58,145 nt of DNA from Burkholderiales bacterium (GTDB lineage Bacteria > Pseudomonadota > Gammaproteobacteria > Burkholderiales > SG8-41), in NCBI GenBank assembly GCA_030683105.1, contig JAUXMZ010000020.1, positions 1-58,145 on the forward strand, given 5' to 3'. Both the position numbers and the translations under genes were made by a program. Within the stretch, counting starts at the first letter, position 1, and each line of letters begins with the position of its first letter. Below, piece by piece: positions 49,022 to 57,947 of the stretch. The notes beneath the pieces were generated by a model that saw nothing but the letters and a program-made list of their open reading frames with translations, was not told the DNA's origin and made no database searches.

Positions 49022-49408
49022 ATGTTGAAAAGCATAGACCACATCGTTCTTGCCACGCGTGACCTCGACCGCTGTGTCGATTTTTATACTCGCGTCCTCG
49101 GCATGACGCTCGAGCGTTACGGCGAGGGCCGGCTCGCGCTGAAATTTGGGGACCAGAAATTCAATATACATCCGCCGGGTTTCGATGCCGGCATTAAGGC
49201 GCGCACGCCCACCCCCGGATCGCTGGACTTGTGTTTTCTGGCCGATCGCCCGCTTGACGAGATCATCGCGCATCTTGCCAGTCACCATGTCGCTATCGAG
49301 GAGGGGCCGGTGGTGCGTACTGGCGCGCGCTTTGCGATCCGCTCGGTATATATCCGCGATCCGGATGAAAATCTGATCGAAATTGCAGAGGCGGTAAGTA
49401 GTGATTAG
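49022..49408 (+). CDS. VOC family (glyoxalase/dioxygenase-fold) protein
   Basis: A 128-residue one-unit vicinal-oxygen-chelate protein. It opens SIDHIVLATRDLDRCVDFYTRVLGM, with the metal His of the family, and closes with VYIRDPDENLIEIAEAV, where the Glu is the second ligand. The last three codons (S, D, stop) lie within the GTGATTA repeat that begins at 49401. The substrate is unknown. Many such proteins detoxify or bind small metabolites. Confidence 0.88.
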   Translation: MLKSIDHIVLATRDLDRCVDFYTRVLGMTLERYGEGRLALKFGDQKFNIHPPGFDAGIKARTPTPGSLDLCFLADRPLDEIIAHLASHHVAIEEGPVVRTGARFAIRSVYIRDPDENLIEIAEAVSSD

Positions 49409-49578
49409 TAATTAGTGATTGGTGATTAGTGATTGGTATTAACCCACCCCCTATACTCACCTTTTACGCTAAAGGCTGGCCTACGCCACAACAAGCTGCT
49501 ACGCGGCGTGTTTTACCCCGTGGGCATGAAACCGTGTTTTTCCCATTCACCAATCACCAATCACCAATCACCAATCAC
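49395..49578. repeat. GTGATTA/AATCAC-family inverted repeat element, period 7
   Basis: The left arm has five 7-bp units (GTGATTA, GTAATTA, GTGATTG, GTGATTA, GTGATTG; 49401-49435). The right arm (49546-49578) holds four CAATCAC units plus a partial one. The core of about 110 bp is not repetitive. The element carries the end of the VOC gene and stops 8 bp before the uup start. Confidence 0.87.
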
Positions 49579-49586
49579 AGCCATTT

Positions 49587-51500
49587 ATGCCCTTAGTCTC
49601 GCTTGACCAGGCCTGCCTGGCCTTCGGCCACGTGCCGCTGCTCGATCACGCTGATCTGACGCTCGATGCCGGAGAGCGCGTGGCGCTGATCGGCCGCAAC
49701 GGCAGCGGCAAGACCAGCCTGCTCAAGGCCATCGCCGGCCAGCAGGCGCTCGACGACGGCCATGTCCGGCTTGGCAGCGGTCTGCGCATCGCATTCGTCG
49801 AGCAGGAACCCGAACTCGATCCGCAGCACACGGTGTATGAGGCGGTGGCGCAAGGTGTCGGCGAGGCGAGCAGCCTGCTGCTCGAATATCACGCGCTGTC
49901 GCACCAGTTCGGTGATACGCACAACGCAGCCGATCTCGAACAACTGCAGCATTTGCAGCAGGCGCTCGATCATGTGGATGGCTGGAGCGTCGGATCGCGC
50001 ATCGAGGCGACCATAGCCCGCCTCGGGTTGTCGGAGGATGCCGTGATTGGAACGCTGTCCGGCGGCGTCAGGAAGCGCGTCGCGCTGGCGCAGGCGCTGG
50101 TCGCCGAGCCTGAATTACTGCTGCTCGACGAACCGACCAATCATCTCGATGTGACGGCGATCGAGTGGCTGGAGGAGTTATTGAAGGGGTATGACGGCGG
50201 CGTGTTGTTCATCACACACGACAGGCGTTTTCTTGATAACGTGGCCACGCGTACCATCGAGCTTGACCGGGGAAAACTGGCAAGTTTTAACGGTGGCTTC
50301 ACCGAATACCAGCGCCGCAAGGAGGAGATGCTGCATGCAGAGGCGGTGACCAACGCGCGCTTCGACAAGCTGCTGGCACAGGAAGAAGTCTGGATCCGCA
50401 AAGGCATAGAGGCGCGCCGAACGCGCAACGAAGGCCGGGTGCGAAGACTGGAGCAGTTGCGCCGCGAGCGCACCGCGCGTCGCGACCGGGTCGGGCAGGT
50501 CAGTTTCACGGTGGACCAGGGCGACCGTTCGGGAGAGCTGGTGGTCGAACTCGTCGATGTCGCCAAGCGCTTCGGCGACAGGCCGGTGATCAAGACGTTT
50601 ACGACGCGCATCCTGCGCGGCGACAAGGTGGGTCTGATCGGCCCCAACGGCTGCGGCAAGACCACGCTGCTCAAGCTGATCCTGGGCGAGCTTGAACCGG
50701 ACGCAGGCAAGGTGCGGCGCGGCACCAAGCTTGCCGTCGCCTACTTCGATCAGCTGCGCGAGCAGCTCGACGACAGTCTGACGCTCGTCGAGTGCATCAC
50801 CCAGGGTTCTGAGTTTGTCGAGATTGGCGGCGAGCGCAAGCATGTGATCGGCTATCTTGGTGATTTTCTGTTCCCGCCGGAACGCGCGCGCGCCAAAGTA
50901 TCTTCACTGTCCGGCGGCGAGCGCAACCGCCTGCTGCTGGCGCGGCTGTTCTCGCGGCCGGCCAACGTACTGGTATTGGATGAACCGACCAACGATCTTG
51001 ACCTGGAGACGCTCGAACTGCTCGAGTCGCTGCTGCAGGACTACAGCGGCACGCTGTTTGTGGTGAGCCATGACCGCGCTTTCCTCGACAATGTGGTGAC
51101 CCAGGTGGTCGCGTTCGAGGGCGACGGGGTGCTGCGCGAATATGCGGGCGGCTATTCGGACTGGCAGCGGGTGAGAAACAAAGCGGCGGCAATCGCGGCG
51201 AAGCCGCGGCAAAAAGGCGGCGCTGCACGGCGCGAAGCCGCACCCCCGGCCGCCGCGCGCCTGGGTTACAAGGAGACGCGCGAACTCGAGGCGCTGCCGC
51301 AAAAAATTTCGGCGCTCGAACAGGAGCAGAAAACCATCGCCGGCGAGCTTGCCGACCCGGCGCTCTACCGCGGCCAGCCCGAGCGGGTGAAAGCGCTGCA
51401 ACTGCGCTATGCGGCTGTCGAGGACGAGTTGATGCAATGCCTGGTGCGCTGGGAGGCGCTTGAAGCGCGGCGCCAGGCCATAGCGGGCGGTATACAGTAA
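49587..51500 (+). CDS. uup: ABC-F ATPase Uup
   Basis: A 637-residue soluble protein with two ABC domains. The first has Walker A GRNGSGKTSLL, signature LSGGVRKRVALAQAL and LLLDEPTNHLD; the second has GPNGCGKTTLL, LSGGERNRLLLARLF and VLDEPTNDLD. A C-terminal coiled-coil tail (about 560-637) with LGYKETRELEALPQKISALEQEQKTI is specific for Uup. Uup is an ABC-F protein involved in ribosome function and in the precise excision of transposons. Its ATG follows the heptamer repeat with no strong Shine-Dalgarno. Confidence 0.95.
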   Translation: MPLVSLDQACLAFGHVPLLDHADLTLDAGERVALIGRNGSGKTSLLKAIAGQQALDDGHVRLGSGLRIAFVEQEPELDPQHTVYEAVAQGVGEASSLLLEYHALSHQFGDTHNAADLEQLQHLQQALDHVDGWSVGSRIEATIARLGLSEDAVIGTLSGGVRKRVALAQALVAEPELLLLDEPTNHLDVTAIEWLEELLKGYDGGVLFITHDRRFLDNVATRTIELDRGKLASFNGGFTEYQRRKEEMLHAEAVTNARFDKLLAQEEVWIRKGIEARRTRNEGRVRRLEQLRRERTARRDRVGQVSFTVDQGDRSGELVVELVDVAKRFGDRPVIKTFTTRILRGDKVGLIGPNGCGKTTLLKLILGELEPDAGKVRRGTKLAVAYFDQLREQLDDSLTLVECITQGSEFVEIGGERKHVIGYLGDFLFPPERARAKVSSLSGGERNRLLLARLFSRPANVLVLDEPTNDLDLETLELLESLLQDYSGTLFVVSHDRAFLDNVVTQVVAFEGDGVLREYAGGYSDWQRVRNKAAAIAAKPRQKGGAARREAAPPAAARLGYKETRELEALPQKISALEQEQKTIAGELADPALYRGQPERVKALQLRYAAVEDELMQCLVRWEALEARRQAIAGGIQ

Positions 51501-51524
51501 GCCATTGTATTATATAATATAATT

Positions 51525-52535
51525 ATGGTCGATTTCTGGGAAGAGTGCGGTTACACGCTGCTGCAGCGCGGCCCGGACGGGCGTCTCGTGGTGACTGATG
51601 ATTATCTGCGCGCCTACTACGCGCGGCCGGAACTCGCGCCCATCCCCGAGTCCTGCGATGCGGAACGCGCGTTGTACCAGACGCTGATCGCCGATCCGCG
51701 CCGCCCGGTATCGGAGCAGGAGATCGAGGCGCTCGCCGATGCCGATGCGCGCGAGAATTACCGCGTGATGCTCAGATTCCGTGATCAGTTGCTGGCCGCG
51801 CCCGACCTGGAGACGTTTTATTTTGATCTGTTCCGGCGCGACATCGCGGTGCCGCCGCTGTTCATACACCTTACGGCGCAGGTGATCCTGCGCGGACTGC
51901 TTGAGGGCACCAAGGACGGGCTCGAAGCGCGCGCCGCCGAGTTGTTGTTCCGGGCACAGCGCGTCAGCGTCAAGGACGGTGCGATCATGCTCGCTGATGA
52001 AGAGACGGTCGACATGCATGCGACCGGCGGTGTGCCCGGCAATCTGGGCCGCCTGCTCGCGGAAGTGCAGGCGCCGGTGAGGACTGTTGAACTCGATGTG
52101 CTCGATGACAAGAACAGCGCCGAGTACTTCAACCGCGACGAGCGCCATGATACGGTTCTGAATCTGAGTTATGCGAGCCCCGGCAGCCTGGCGCTGTGCC
52201 GCGTGCTGGAGCGCTGGATCGCGCATTTTCACGGCGTGAAGACGGTGATTGGACCGGTCAGGGAAATTCCCGACGGCGAGTGGTTGTGGCATGTCGGCCT
52301 CGACGCCGAAGCGACCGCCATGCTTAACGAGATTTATAATGGCGGCGAGATCGGGGAGGAACGCATGAAACGCATCATTGGCCTGTACCGTATCGACTTC
52401 GCGGATCCGTCGGTTTTGCGCAGCGAAATTGCCGGCTCGCCGGTCTTCCTGGGGCTGGGGATGACCGCCGATGGCGCGCTGCGCATGAAGCCTCAGAACC
52501 TGCTGCTGAACCTGCCCCTGGCCCGGCGCGTGTAA
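51525..52535 (+). CDS. Conserved protein of unknown function (DUF6352-like)
   Basis: A 336-residue protein that opens MVDFWEECGYTLLQRGPDGRL. It is soluble, with conserved-looking blocks DDYLRAYYARPELAPIPESC, FHGVKTVIGPVREIPDGEW and KRIIGLYRIDFADPSVLR. It resembles proteins of a Burkholderiales-type family that I believe is DUF6352, but this was not checked. It lies 24 bp after uup and 2 bp before the SirB1-family gene, so all three are likely cotranscribed. Confidence 0.78.
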   Translation: MVDFWEECGYTLLQRGPDGRLVVTDDYLRAYYARPELAPIPESCDAERALYQTLIADPRRPVSEQEIEALADADARENYRVMLRFRDQLLAAPDLETFYFDLFRRDIAVPPLFIHLTAQVILRGLLEGTKDGLEARAAELLFRAQRVSVKDGAIMLADEETVDMHATGGVPGNLGRLLAEVQAPVRTVELDVLDDKNSAEYFNRDERHDTVLNLSYASPGSLALCRVLERWIAHFHGVKTVIGPVREIPDGEWLWHVGLDAEATAMLNEIYNGGEIGEERMKRIIGLYRIDFADPSVLRSEIAGSPVFLGLGMTADGALRMKPQNLLLNLPLARRV

Positions 52536-52537
52536 AC

Positions 52538-53380
52538 ATGGGATTGATGGCGGCCGAGCACTGGCAGAGGATCGCGGCGGCGCCGGATCCACAGGTCAAT
52601 CTCGTGGAGGCTGCGCTGGTAATTGCCGCCGGCGAATACCAGCAACTCGACATCGACGGCTATCTCGGGCGGATAGAGGATCTTGCTGTGCAGTTCAGGC
52701 GCCGCCTGCGCCAGGACATTCCACCGACCGAGATCATCATCGCGCTCAACCATTATTTTTTTGATGAGCTTAATTTTTCCGGCAACAGCGTGGAATTTTA
52801 TGACCCGCGCAACAGTTTCCTGAACGATGTCATTGAACGCAAACTGGGCATCCCGATCACGCTTTCCATTCTTTATATCGAGATCGGGCGGCGCGCGGGA
52901 CTCAAGCTTCGGGGGGTGTCGTTTCCCGGGAGCTTTCTCGTCAAGTGTTCGGTGCGCGACGGGGCGATCGTGCTGGATCCCTATGCCGGGGGCGCATCGC
53001 TCAGCATTGAAGATCTGCGCCAACGCCTGCGCACGCTGCGCAACGGCACTGATATCGCGCCTGAGGTGGTCAAGAGCATGATCACCGCCGCCAGCAACAA
53101 GGAAATTCTGGCGCGCATCCTGCGCAACCTCAAGGGGATCTATATGAACCAGGACGAGATGATGAAAGCATTGTCCGCGGTCGACCGCATCATTGCGGTT
53201 GAACCCGGTGCGGCGTCAGAATACCGCGATCGCGGCAGAATCTATCTCAAACTGGAATGTTTCCGCGCTGCGTTGATGGATTTGCGTCATTACCTGCAGC
53301 TGGAACCCCGGGCGGATGACGCCGATGTCGTGAAACAGCAGGTGTCAGAACTCCAGCAGGTCGCTTCCCGTCTGAACTGA
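52538..53380 (+). CDS. SirB1 family protein (transglutaminase-like with TPR tail)
   Basis: A 280-residue protein. The N-terminal SirB1 domain has the FFDELNFSGNSVEFYDPRNSFLNDVIERKLGIPITLSILYIEIGRR region, which corresponds to the transglutaminase-like core, and the RGVSFPGSFLVK segment. C-terminal residues 210-280 form TPR-like helices (MNQDEMMKALSAVDRIIAV, YRDRGRIYLKLECFRAALMDLRHYL). It begins 2 bp after the preceding gene and converges with mlaA, ending 16 bp before it. Function is unknown. Confidence 0.88.
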   Translation: MGLMAAEHWQRIAAAPDPQVNLVEAALVIAAGEYQQLDIDGYLGRIEDLAVQFRRRLRQDIPPTEIIIALNHYFFDELNFSGNSVEFYDPRNSFLNDVIERKLGIPITLSILYIEIGRRAGLKLRGVSFPGSFLVKCSVRDGAIVLDPYAGGASLSIEDLRQRLRTLRNGTDIAPEVVKSMITAASNKEILARILRNLKGIYMNQDEMMKALSAVDRIIAVEPGAASEYRDRGRIYLKLECFRAALMDLRHYLQLEPRADDADVVKQQVSELQQVASRLN

Positions 53381-53396
53381 CCCGAAACCTGGACGG

Positions 53397-54299
53397 TCAG
53401 CGCGTGGCGTGCAGGACAGGAGGTTGCGCTGCGCGCGTTGCTTTCTCGAGGGCCTCAAGCTGGGCCGGGGTGGGGTCGCCGCTAACCAGTATCGAATTCA
53501 CGGCGACAGGGGCATCCGCCGATCTGTGATACGGTCCGGCATCGGGCCGCTGGCTGCGCGGCTTCATCCTGATTTCGTTGTCGTCATCCTTTTCCGGCGG
53601 CGGGCTGCCGTCGTAGACGAGATTGCGGCGGCGCTGCAAATAAGCGTCGCGCAGGAATTCATAGGGATCGAGCGCAGCGGTCTCCAGGATCCTGCTGGTA
53701 TCGAGCAGTTCGGAGCGGCGGTTGATCAGGCGGGCAATCAACAACAGATTGCGATCGCGCGATGGATCGACGTAAGTGATGGGGTCGAGCCGGTAATCGA
53801 CAAAGCGCGCCAGCGCATCGCGCATATTGCTCGGTCCGAACAGCGGCAGCACCAGGTACGGGCCATCGCCAAAACCCCAGCGGCCGAGCGTCTGGCCGAA
53901 ATCCTCGTCATGCTTTTGCAGGCCGAATTCGGTGGCGACGTCGAGTACGCCCAGCAGTCCGGCGGTGGTGTTGATGACGACGCGCCCGGCGTCGGACACC
54001 GCATCCGGCAGTTTTCCCTGCAGCATATTGTTGAGCGCGATGAGCACGTCGTTGATGTTGGAAAAGAAATTGCTGACCCCGGTGCGCACGAACTGCGGCA
54101 GCACTTCGCGATAGGCTTCGGCCACGGGCTTCAGCACCGCTTTATCCACGCCATCATTGAAATGGTAGATGGCGCGGTTGACCGGCTCAAGCGGGTCCCG
54201 CGCATTGCCGGTGTTGGCGCAACCGCTCAGCAGCGTCAAAGCGGCGACCCCGCACACCAAAAGTGCGCGCAGCCGGTTAAAAGAGTCTGTCATCTGCAT
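53397..54299 (-). CDS. mlaA: MlaA family lipoprotein of phospholipid asymmetry
   Basis: From the ATG at 54299 the protein has 300 residues; a further ATG lies at 54293 and a TTG at 54305. The lipoprotein signal ends in LLSGC. The MlaA/VacJ hallmarks follow: RDPLEPVNRAIYHFNDGVDK, VRTGVSNFFSNINDVLIALNNMLQGK, GRVVINTTAGLLGVLDVA and GDGPYLVLPLFGPSNMRDALARFVD. It sits in the outer membrane and removes misplaced phospholipid together with porins and the MlaFEDB system. No other mla genes are near. The last 90 residues are rich in Arg, Asp and Pro and longer than usual. Confidence 0.93.
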   Translation of the reverse strand: MQMTDSFNRLRALLVCGVAALTLLSGCANTGNARDPLEPVNRAIYHFNDGVDKAVLKPVAEAYREVLPQFVRTGVSNFFSNINDVLIALNNMLQGKLPDAVSDAGRVVINTTAGLLGVLDVATEFGLQKHDEDFGQTLGRWGFGDGPYLVLPLFGPSNMRDALARFVDYRLDPITYVDPSRDRNLLLIARLINRRSELLDTSRILETAALDPYEFLRDAYLQRRRNLVYDGSPPPEKDDDNEIRMKPRSQRPDAGPYHRSADAPVAVNSILVSGDPTPAQLEALEKATRAAQPPVLHATR

Positions 54300-54832
54300 T
54301 TGCAAATTTTCTTTGTATTATCAATGTTTGCTGCAACCAAACCCAGCCTGATTATATCAAGCATTTCAGGGCAACGGAAAGCCATACCTTGACGCCGCGG
54401 GATGCCAAGTCATGGCGTATGGCCATGTTAGGATCGCGGTATTGCCATCGCTGCGGCAGCAGGAGGAATTAAGTCACGCTTTTCCTTGCCCTGACCGGTA
54501 GCGCAGCGTTGGTGATGTCTTCCGCCAGCAGCCTGATTGGCCCCGACCGCCGCTGTCATGGGGAGCGACCGAGTCGATAGCCACGCCAAACCGGTGGAGA
54601 CGGGAAAAAGCGGGCCGGGAGGCCAAAGCGTAACTCAAACCAAAACGACGAAGGGGATAACGGTATGGATCCGGGAATCAGGGGCAGGAAGGCGCCGGTA
54701 TGGTCTGTTTTTGGGGCGCTGGATCCTGACCAGTTGCCATCGGCTCTGCTATAATCGAATGCGATTTTTACGGTTTCTGCCGGTTGCCGCGGACCGTTCG
54801 TTTTTCCTATCTTCTATGCAAGGAATCCCGCA
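54300..54832. other. Intergenic region before gabD-type gene
   Basis: The 533-bp gap has no convincing gene; a 103-codon frame from 54537 is not protein-like. An AGGAGGAATT sequence near 54462 has no start codon at the right distance. The promoter and ribosome binding site of the dehydrogenase gene lie at its end. Confidence 0.4.
54726..54755 (+). promoter_or_regulatory. Sigma-70 promoter of the aldehyde dehydrogenase gene
   Basis: A consensus -10 TATAAT at 54750-54755 has a CTGACC -35 at 54726-54731, four of six bases matching, with an 18-bp spacer. It lies about 78 bp upstream of the start codon at 54833. Confidence 0.6.
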
Positions 54833-56314
54833 ATGTTACAAAAAGTGAAGCCCTCATTTCAGTTGAAGGACATGAGCCTGTTCCGCCAGCAGTGCTACAT
54901 CGATGGCGCATGGGTCGATGCCGACGATAAATCGACCATGACCGTGAATAACCCGGCTGACGGTGTGCCGGTGGGCACGGTGCCGAAGATGGGGGGTGCC
55001 GAGACGCGGCGCGCGATCGAGGCGGCCAATGCAGCGTGGCCGGCTTGGCGCGCCAAAACCGCCAAAGAACGCTCGTCCATCCTGCGCAAATGGTACGACC
55101 TGATGATGGCGAACCAGGAAGACCTGGCGATACTGATGACGGTGGAACAGGGCAAGCCGCTCACCGAATCGCGCGGCGAAATCGCTTATGGCGCGTCTTT
55201 CATCGAATGGTTTGCCGAGGAAGCCAAGCGCGTCTATGGCGACACCATCCCGTCGCCGGTGGCCGACCGCCGCATCGTGGTGATCAAGCAGCCGATAGGC
55301 GTATGCGCGGCGGTGACGCCGTGGAATTTTCCCAACGCCATGATCACGCGCAAGGCGGGACCCGCGCTTGCCGCAGGCTGCACCATGGTGATCAAGCCGG
55401 CGTCCCAGACGCCGTATTCCGCGCTCGCCTTGTGCGAACTGGCCGAGCGCGCCGGTATTCCGAAGGGCGTGCTGTCGGTGATCACTGGCGCCTCGGGACC
55501 GATAGGCAAGGAGCTCACGGGCAATCCGCTGGTGCGCAAGTTCACCTTCACCGGCTCGACCGAAGTCGGCAAGGTGCTGATGCAGCAGTGCGCGACCACC
55601 GTGAAGAAAGTATCGCTCGAGCTTGGCGGCAATGCGCCGTTCATCGTGTTCGACGATGCCGACATCGACTCGGCGGTTGAAGGCGCGATGGCGTCCAAAT
55701 ACCGCAACAGCGGCCAGACCTGTGTGTGTGCCAACCGCATGTTTATCCAGGAAGGGGTCTACGACCAGTTCGCGAAAAAACTCGGCGAGAAAGTCGCGGC
55801 GATGAAAGTCGGCAATGGCCTGGAGAATGGCGTGGTGCAGGGCCCGCTGATCGACATGAAAGGCGTGGAGAAAGTCGAAGAGCATATCGCCGATGCGCTG
55901 GCCAAAGGCGCGCGTATCGTGACCGGCGGCAAACGCCACGAGAAGGGCGGCAGTTTTTTCCAGCCCACCGTGCTGGCCGACGTCACGCCCGGCATGAAAA
56001 TCACCCACGAGGAAACCTTTGGGCCGGTGGCGCCGCTGTACCGCTTCAAGACCGAGGACGAGTTGATCAAACTGGCCAACGACACCGAATACGGCCTGGC
56101 AGCCTACTTCTACAGCCGCGACATCGGCCGTGTCTGGCGCATCGCCGAGGCGATCGAATCCGGCATCATCGGCATCAACGTCGGAATCATTTCGACTGAA
56201 GTCGCGCCGTTCGGCGGCATGAAAGAGTCGGGCATAGGCCGTGAGGGCTCCAAGTACGGCATGGAGGAGTTTCTCGAAGTGAAATACCTGTGCATGGGCG
56301 ACATCAATAAATAA
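54833..56314 (+). CDS. gabD: NAD(P)-dependent succinate-semialdehyde dehydrogenase-type enzyme
   Basis: A 493-residue aldehyde dehydrogenase of the GabD group. It has the cofactor segment GVCAAVTPWNFPNAMITRK, the catalytic Glu in VSLELGGNAPFIVFDDAD (near 265) and the catalytic Cys in NSGQTCVCANRMF (near 299), and the C-terminal EVAPFGGMKESGIGREGSKYGMEEFLEVKYLC. The GQTCVCANR loop and length fit succinate-semialdehyde dehydrogenase, which feeds 4-aminobutyrate or related acids into the TCA cycle. AAGGA precedes the ATG. It is followed by a clear terminator. Substrate specificity beyond the family is not shown. Confidence 0.9.
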   Translation: MLQKVKPSFQLKDMSLFRQQCYIDGAWVDADDKSTMTVNNPADGVPVGTVPKMGGAETRRAIEAANAAWPAWRAKTAKERSSILRKWYDLMMANQEDLAILMTVEQGKPLTESRGEIAYGASFIEWFAEEAKRVYGDTIPSPVADRRIVVIKQPIGVCAAVTPWNFPNAMITRKAGPALAAGCTMVIKPASQTPYSALALCELAERAGIPKGVLSVITGASGPIGKELTGNPLVRKFTFTGSTEVGKVLMQQCATTVKKVSLELGGNAPFIVFDDADIDSAVEGAMASKYRNSGQTCVCANRMFIQEGVYDQFAKKLGEKVAAMKVGNGLENGVVQGPLIDMKGVEKVEEHIADALAKGARIVTGGKRHEKGGSFFQPTVLADVTPGMKITHEETFGPVAPLYRFKTEDELIKLANDTEYGLAAYFYSRDIGRVWRIAEAIESGIIGINVGIISTEVAPFGGMKESGIGREGSKYGMEEFLEVKYLCMGDINK

Positions 56315-56385
56315 TAAATATGTTATAAAACAATAGTTTACCGTATATTCAACGCTTCGCACTCTATTTGTCGTTGCCTGATCCA

Positions 56386-56416
56386 AATGCCATCGCGTCA
56401 CACGCGATGGCATTTT
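56386..56416 (+). terminator. Rho-independent terminator after gabD-type gene
   Basis: A perfect 13-bp stem (AATGCCATCGCGT / ACGCGATGGCATT, three-base loop) spans 56386-56414 and ends in T residues. It lies 71 bp after the stop codon. Confidence 0.85.
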
Positions 56417-56449
56417 CATTGGTGCCCCAAGAACCGCGATAATGACCCC

Positions 56450-56857
56450 ATGATCCAGATCCTCGGCATTGACCATGTTGTGCTGCGCGTGAGCGACATG
56501 CCGCGCATGATGCGCTTTTACTGCGATGTGCTCGGCTGCAGTGTCGAACGCGTACGGGAAGAACTGGGGCTCACACAGATGCGCGCCGGGCAGTCGCTGA
56601 TCGACCTGGTTGCGGTCGATGGAAAGCTAGGGCTAAAAGGCGGTGCTGCGCCTGGGAAGGAAGGGCGCAACATGGATCATCTGTGCCTGCGCATCGAGCC
56701 GTTCGACCAGTCAGCGCTGATTTCGCACTTGGTTGCCCACGGCGTCGTTCCCGATGAAGCGAGAACACGCTACGGCGCCGATGGTTATGGGCCGTCGATC
56801 TACCTTAACGACCCGGAACACAATGTCGTCGAGCTCAAGGGGCCGCCGCAGGCATAA
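56450..56857 (+). CDS. VOC family protein
   Basis: From the ATG at 56450 the protein has 135 residues; the upstream frame lies on the terminator and is not coding. It opens GIDHVVLRVSDMPRMMRFYCDVLGC (His ligand) and ends GPSIYLNDPEHNVVELKG (Glu ligand), the complete single-domain VOC layout. An internal NMDHLCLRIEPF segment fits the second half. It is more similar to glyoxalase/bleomycin-resistance-type proteins than to extradiol dioxygenases. Substrate unknown. It converges with the dehydrogenase gene at 56863, 5 bp apart. Confidence 0.88.
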   Translation: MIQILGIDHVVLRVSDMPRMMRFYCDVLGCSVERVREELGLTQMRAGQSLIDLVAVDGKLGLKGGAAPGKEGRNMDHLCLRIEPFDQSALISHLVAHGVVPDEARTRYGADGYGPSIYLNDPEHNVVELKGPPQA

Positions 56858-56862
56858 CTTCT

Positions 56863-57921
56863 TTAGCCCATCAGGTGCGCGACATGTTTGGCAAAAGCCT
56901 GGGTGCCGAGCCTGCCCCCAAGGTCTACGGTGCGCGAAGTGGGATTCTGGATGGCCTTGTCGACAGCCTGCGTGATCGCGCGAGCGGCTTCAGCAAACGA
57001 TGGATTGTTGTGCCGCGGCGCCATCCATTCCAGCAGCATGGCCGCAGACAGGATCAGCGACGTCGGATTGGCTTTATCCTGACCGGCGATGTCAGGCGCC
57101 GAGCCATGTTGGGCTTGCGCCACACATCGTTCGTCTCCTGCCATGATCGATCCTGCAAGGCCGAGGCCGCCGGAGATTTCAGAGGCTTCGTCGGAGAGGA
57201 TATCGCCAAACATGTTGCCGGTGACGACGCAGTCAAAGCGCGACGGGTCGCGCACCAGCAGCGCCGCCATGGCGTCGACGATCACCTCCTCGAGTATCAC
57301 TTCGGGAAATTCTGCGGCCACCTTGCGCACTTCGCGCAGAAACAACCCATCCGAGATCTTGAGCACATTGGCCTTGTGCACGGCGGTGACTTTCCTGCGC
57401 CGCTTCATCGCCCACTCGAAGGCCACCCGCGAAATTCTCATGCACTGGCGGGCCGTCACCTTGCGCACCGCAATCGCCATGTCCTCGGTCGGCATGAACT
57501 CGCCTATGCCCATGTGCATGTTGCGGTCGGCGTAAAACCCTTCGGTGCACTCGCGGAAAATCACGAGGTCGACCGGCTTGCCAGTGAGGCCCACGCCCAT
57601 GCGCGATTTCGCCGGACGGATATTGGCGAACAGATCGAGTTTGACTCGCAGTTCACCCGAGGGGTTGATGCCACCCTGATCGCGGGGAGGGTAATCGAGA
57701 TGGGACACCGGACCGAGTATCACACCGGGTGCCGCGCGCGCCGCCTCCATCACAGCGTCGGGCAGCGTCGAGCCGCGTTTTTTCAGCGCGGTGTAGCCGA
57801 TGTCCTCCGTCTGCCATTCGAGGCCGAGCCTGAACTTCGCATTGGCGCGGTCGAGCACGGTGAGCGTGGCGGTGGTGATCTCGGGGCCGATGCCGTCGCC
57901 GGGCAATACCAGTATTTTCAC
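56863..57921 (-). CDS. Isocitrate/isopropylmalate dehydrogenase family enzyme
   Basis: A 352-residue beta-decarboxylating dehydrogenase. Landmarks are ILVLPGDGIGPEI, the substrate loop FRECTEGFYADRNMHMG, HKANVLKISDGLFLREV, the catalytic/metal block FGDILSDEASEISGG and HGSAPDIAGQDKANPTSLILSAAM. The CTEGFYADR loop differs from LeuB and from the gene at 30226, pointing to a substrate like tartrate, homoisocitrate or another 2-hydroxyacid. A long GGINPSGELRVKLDLFANIRPAKS segment precedes it. No leu genes are adjacent, so a leucine role is unlikely. Confidence 0.9.
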   Translation of the reverse strand: MKILVLPGDGIGPEITTATLTVLDRANAKFRLGLEWQTEDIGYTALKKRGSTLPDAVMEAARAAPGVILGPVSHLDYPPRDQGGINPSGELRVKLDLFANIRPAKSRMGVGLTGKPVDLVIFRECTEGFYADRNMHMGIGEFMPTEDMAIAVRKVTARQCMRISRVAFEWAMKRRRKVTAVHKANVLKISDGLFLREVRKVAAEFPEVILEEVIVDAMAALLVRDPSRFDCVVTGNMFGDILSDEASEISGGLGLAGSIMAGDERCVAQAQHGSAPDIAGQDKANPTSLILSAAMLLEWMAPRHNNPSFAEAARAITQAVDKAIQNPTSRTVDLGGRLGTQAFAKHVAHLMG

Positions 57922-57947
57922 TTGCCACCTCGTTTAGTAAAAGCTAT

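Noticed and set aside
54537-54848. 103-codon frame before the aldehyde dehydrogenase
   Set aside because: It has no ribosome binding site or protein-like composition and overlaps the promoter and the start of the real gene.
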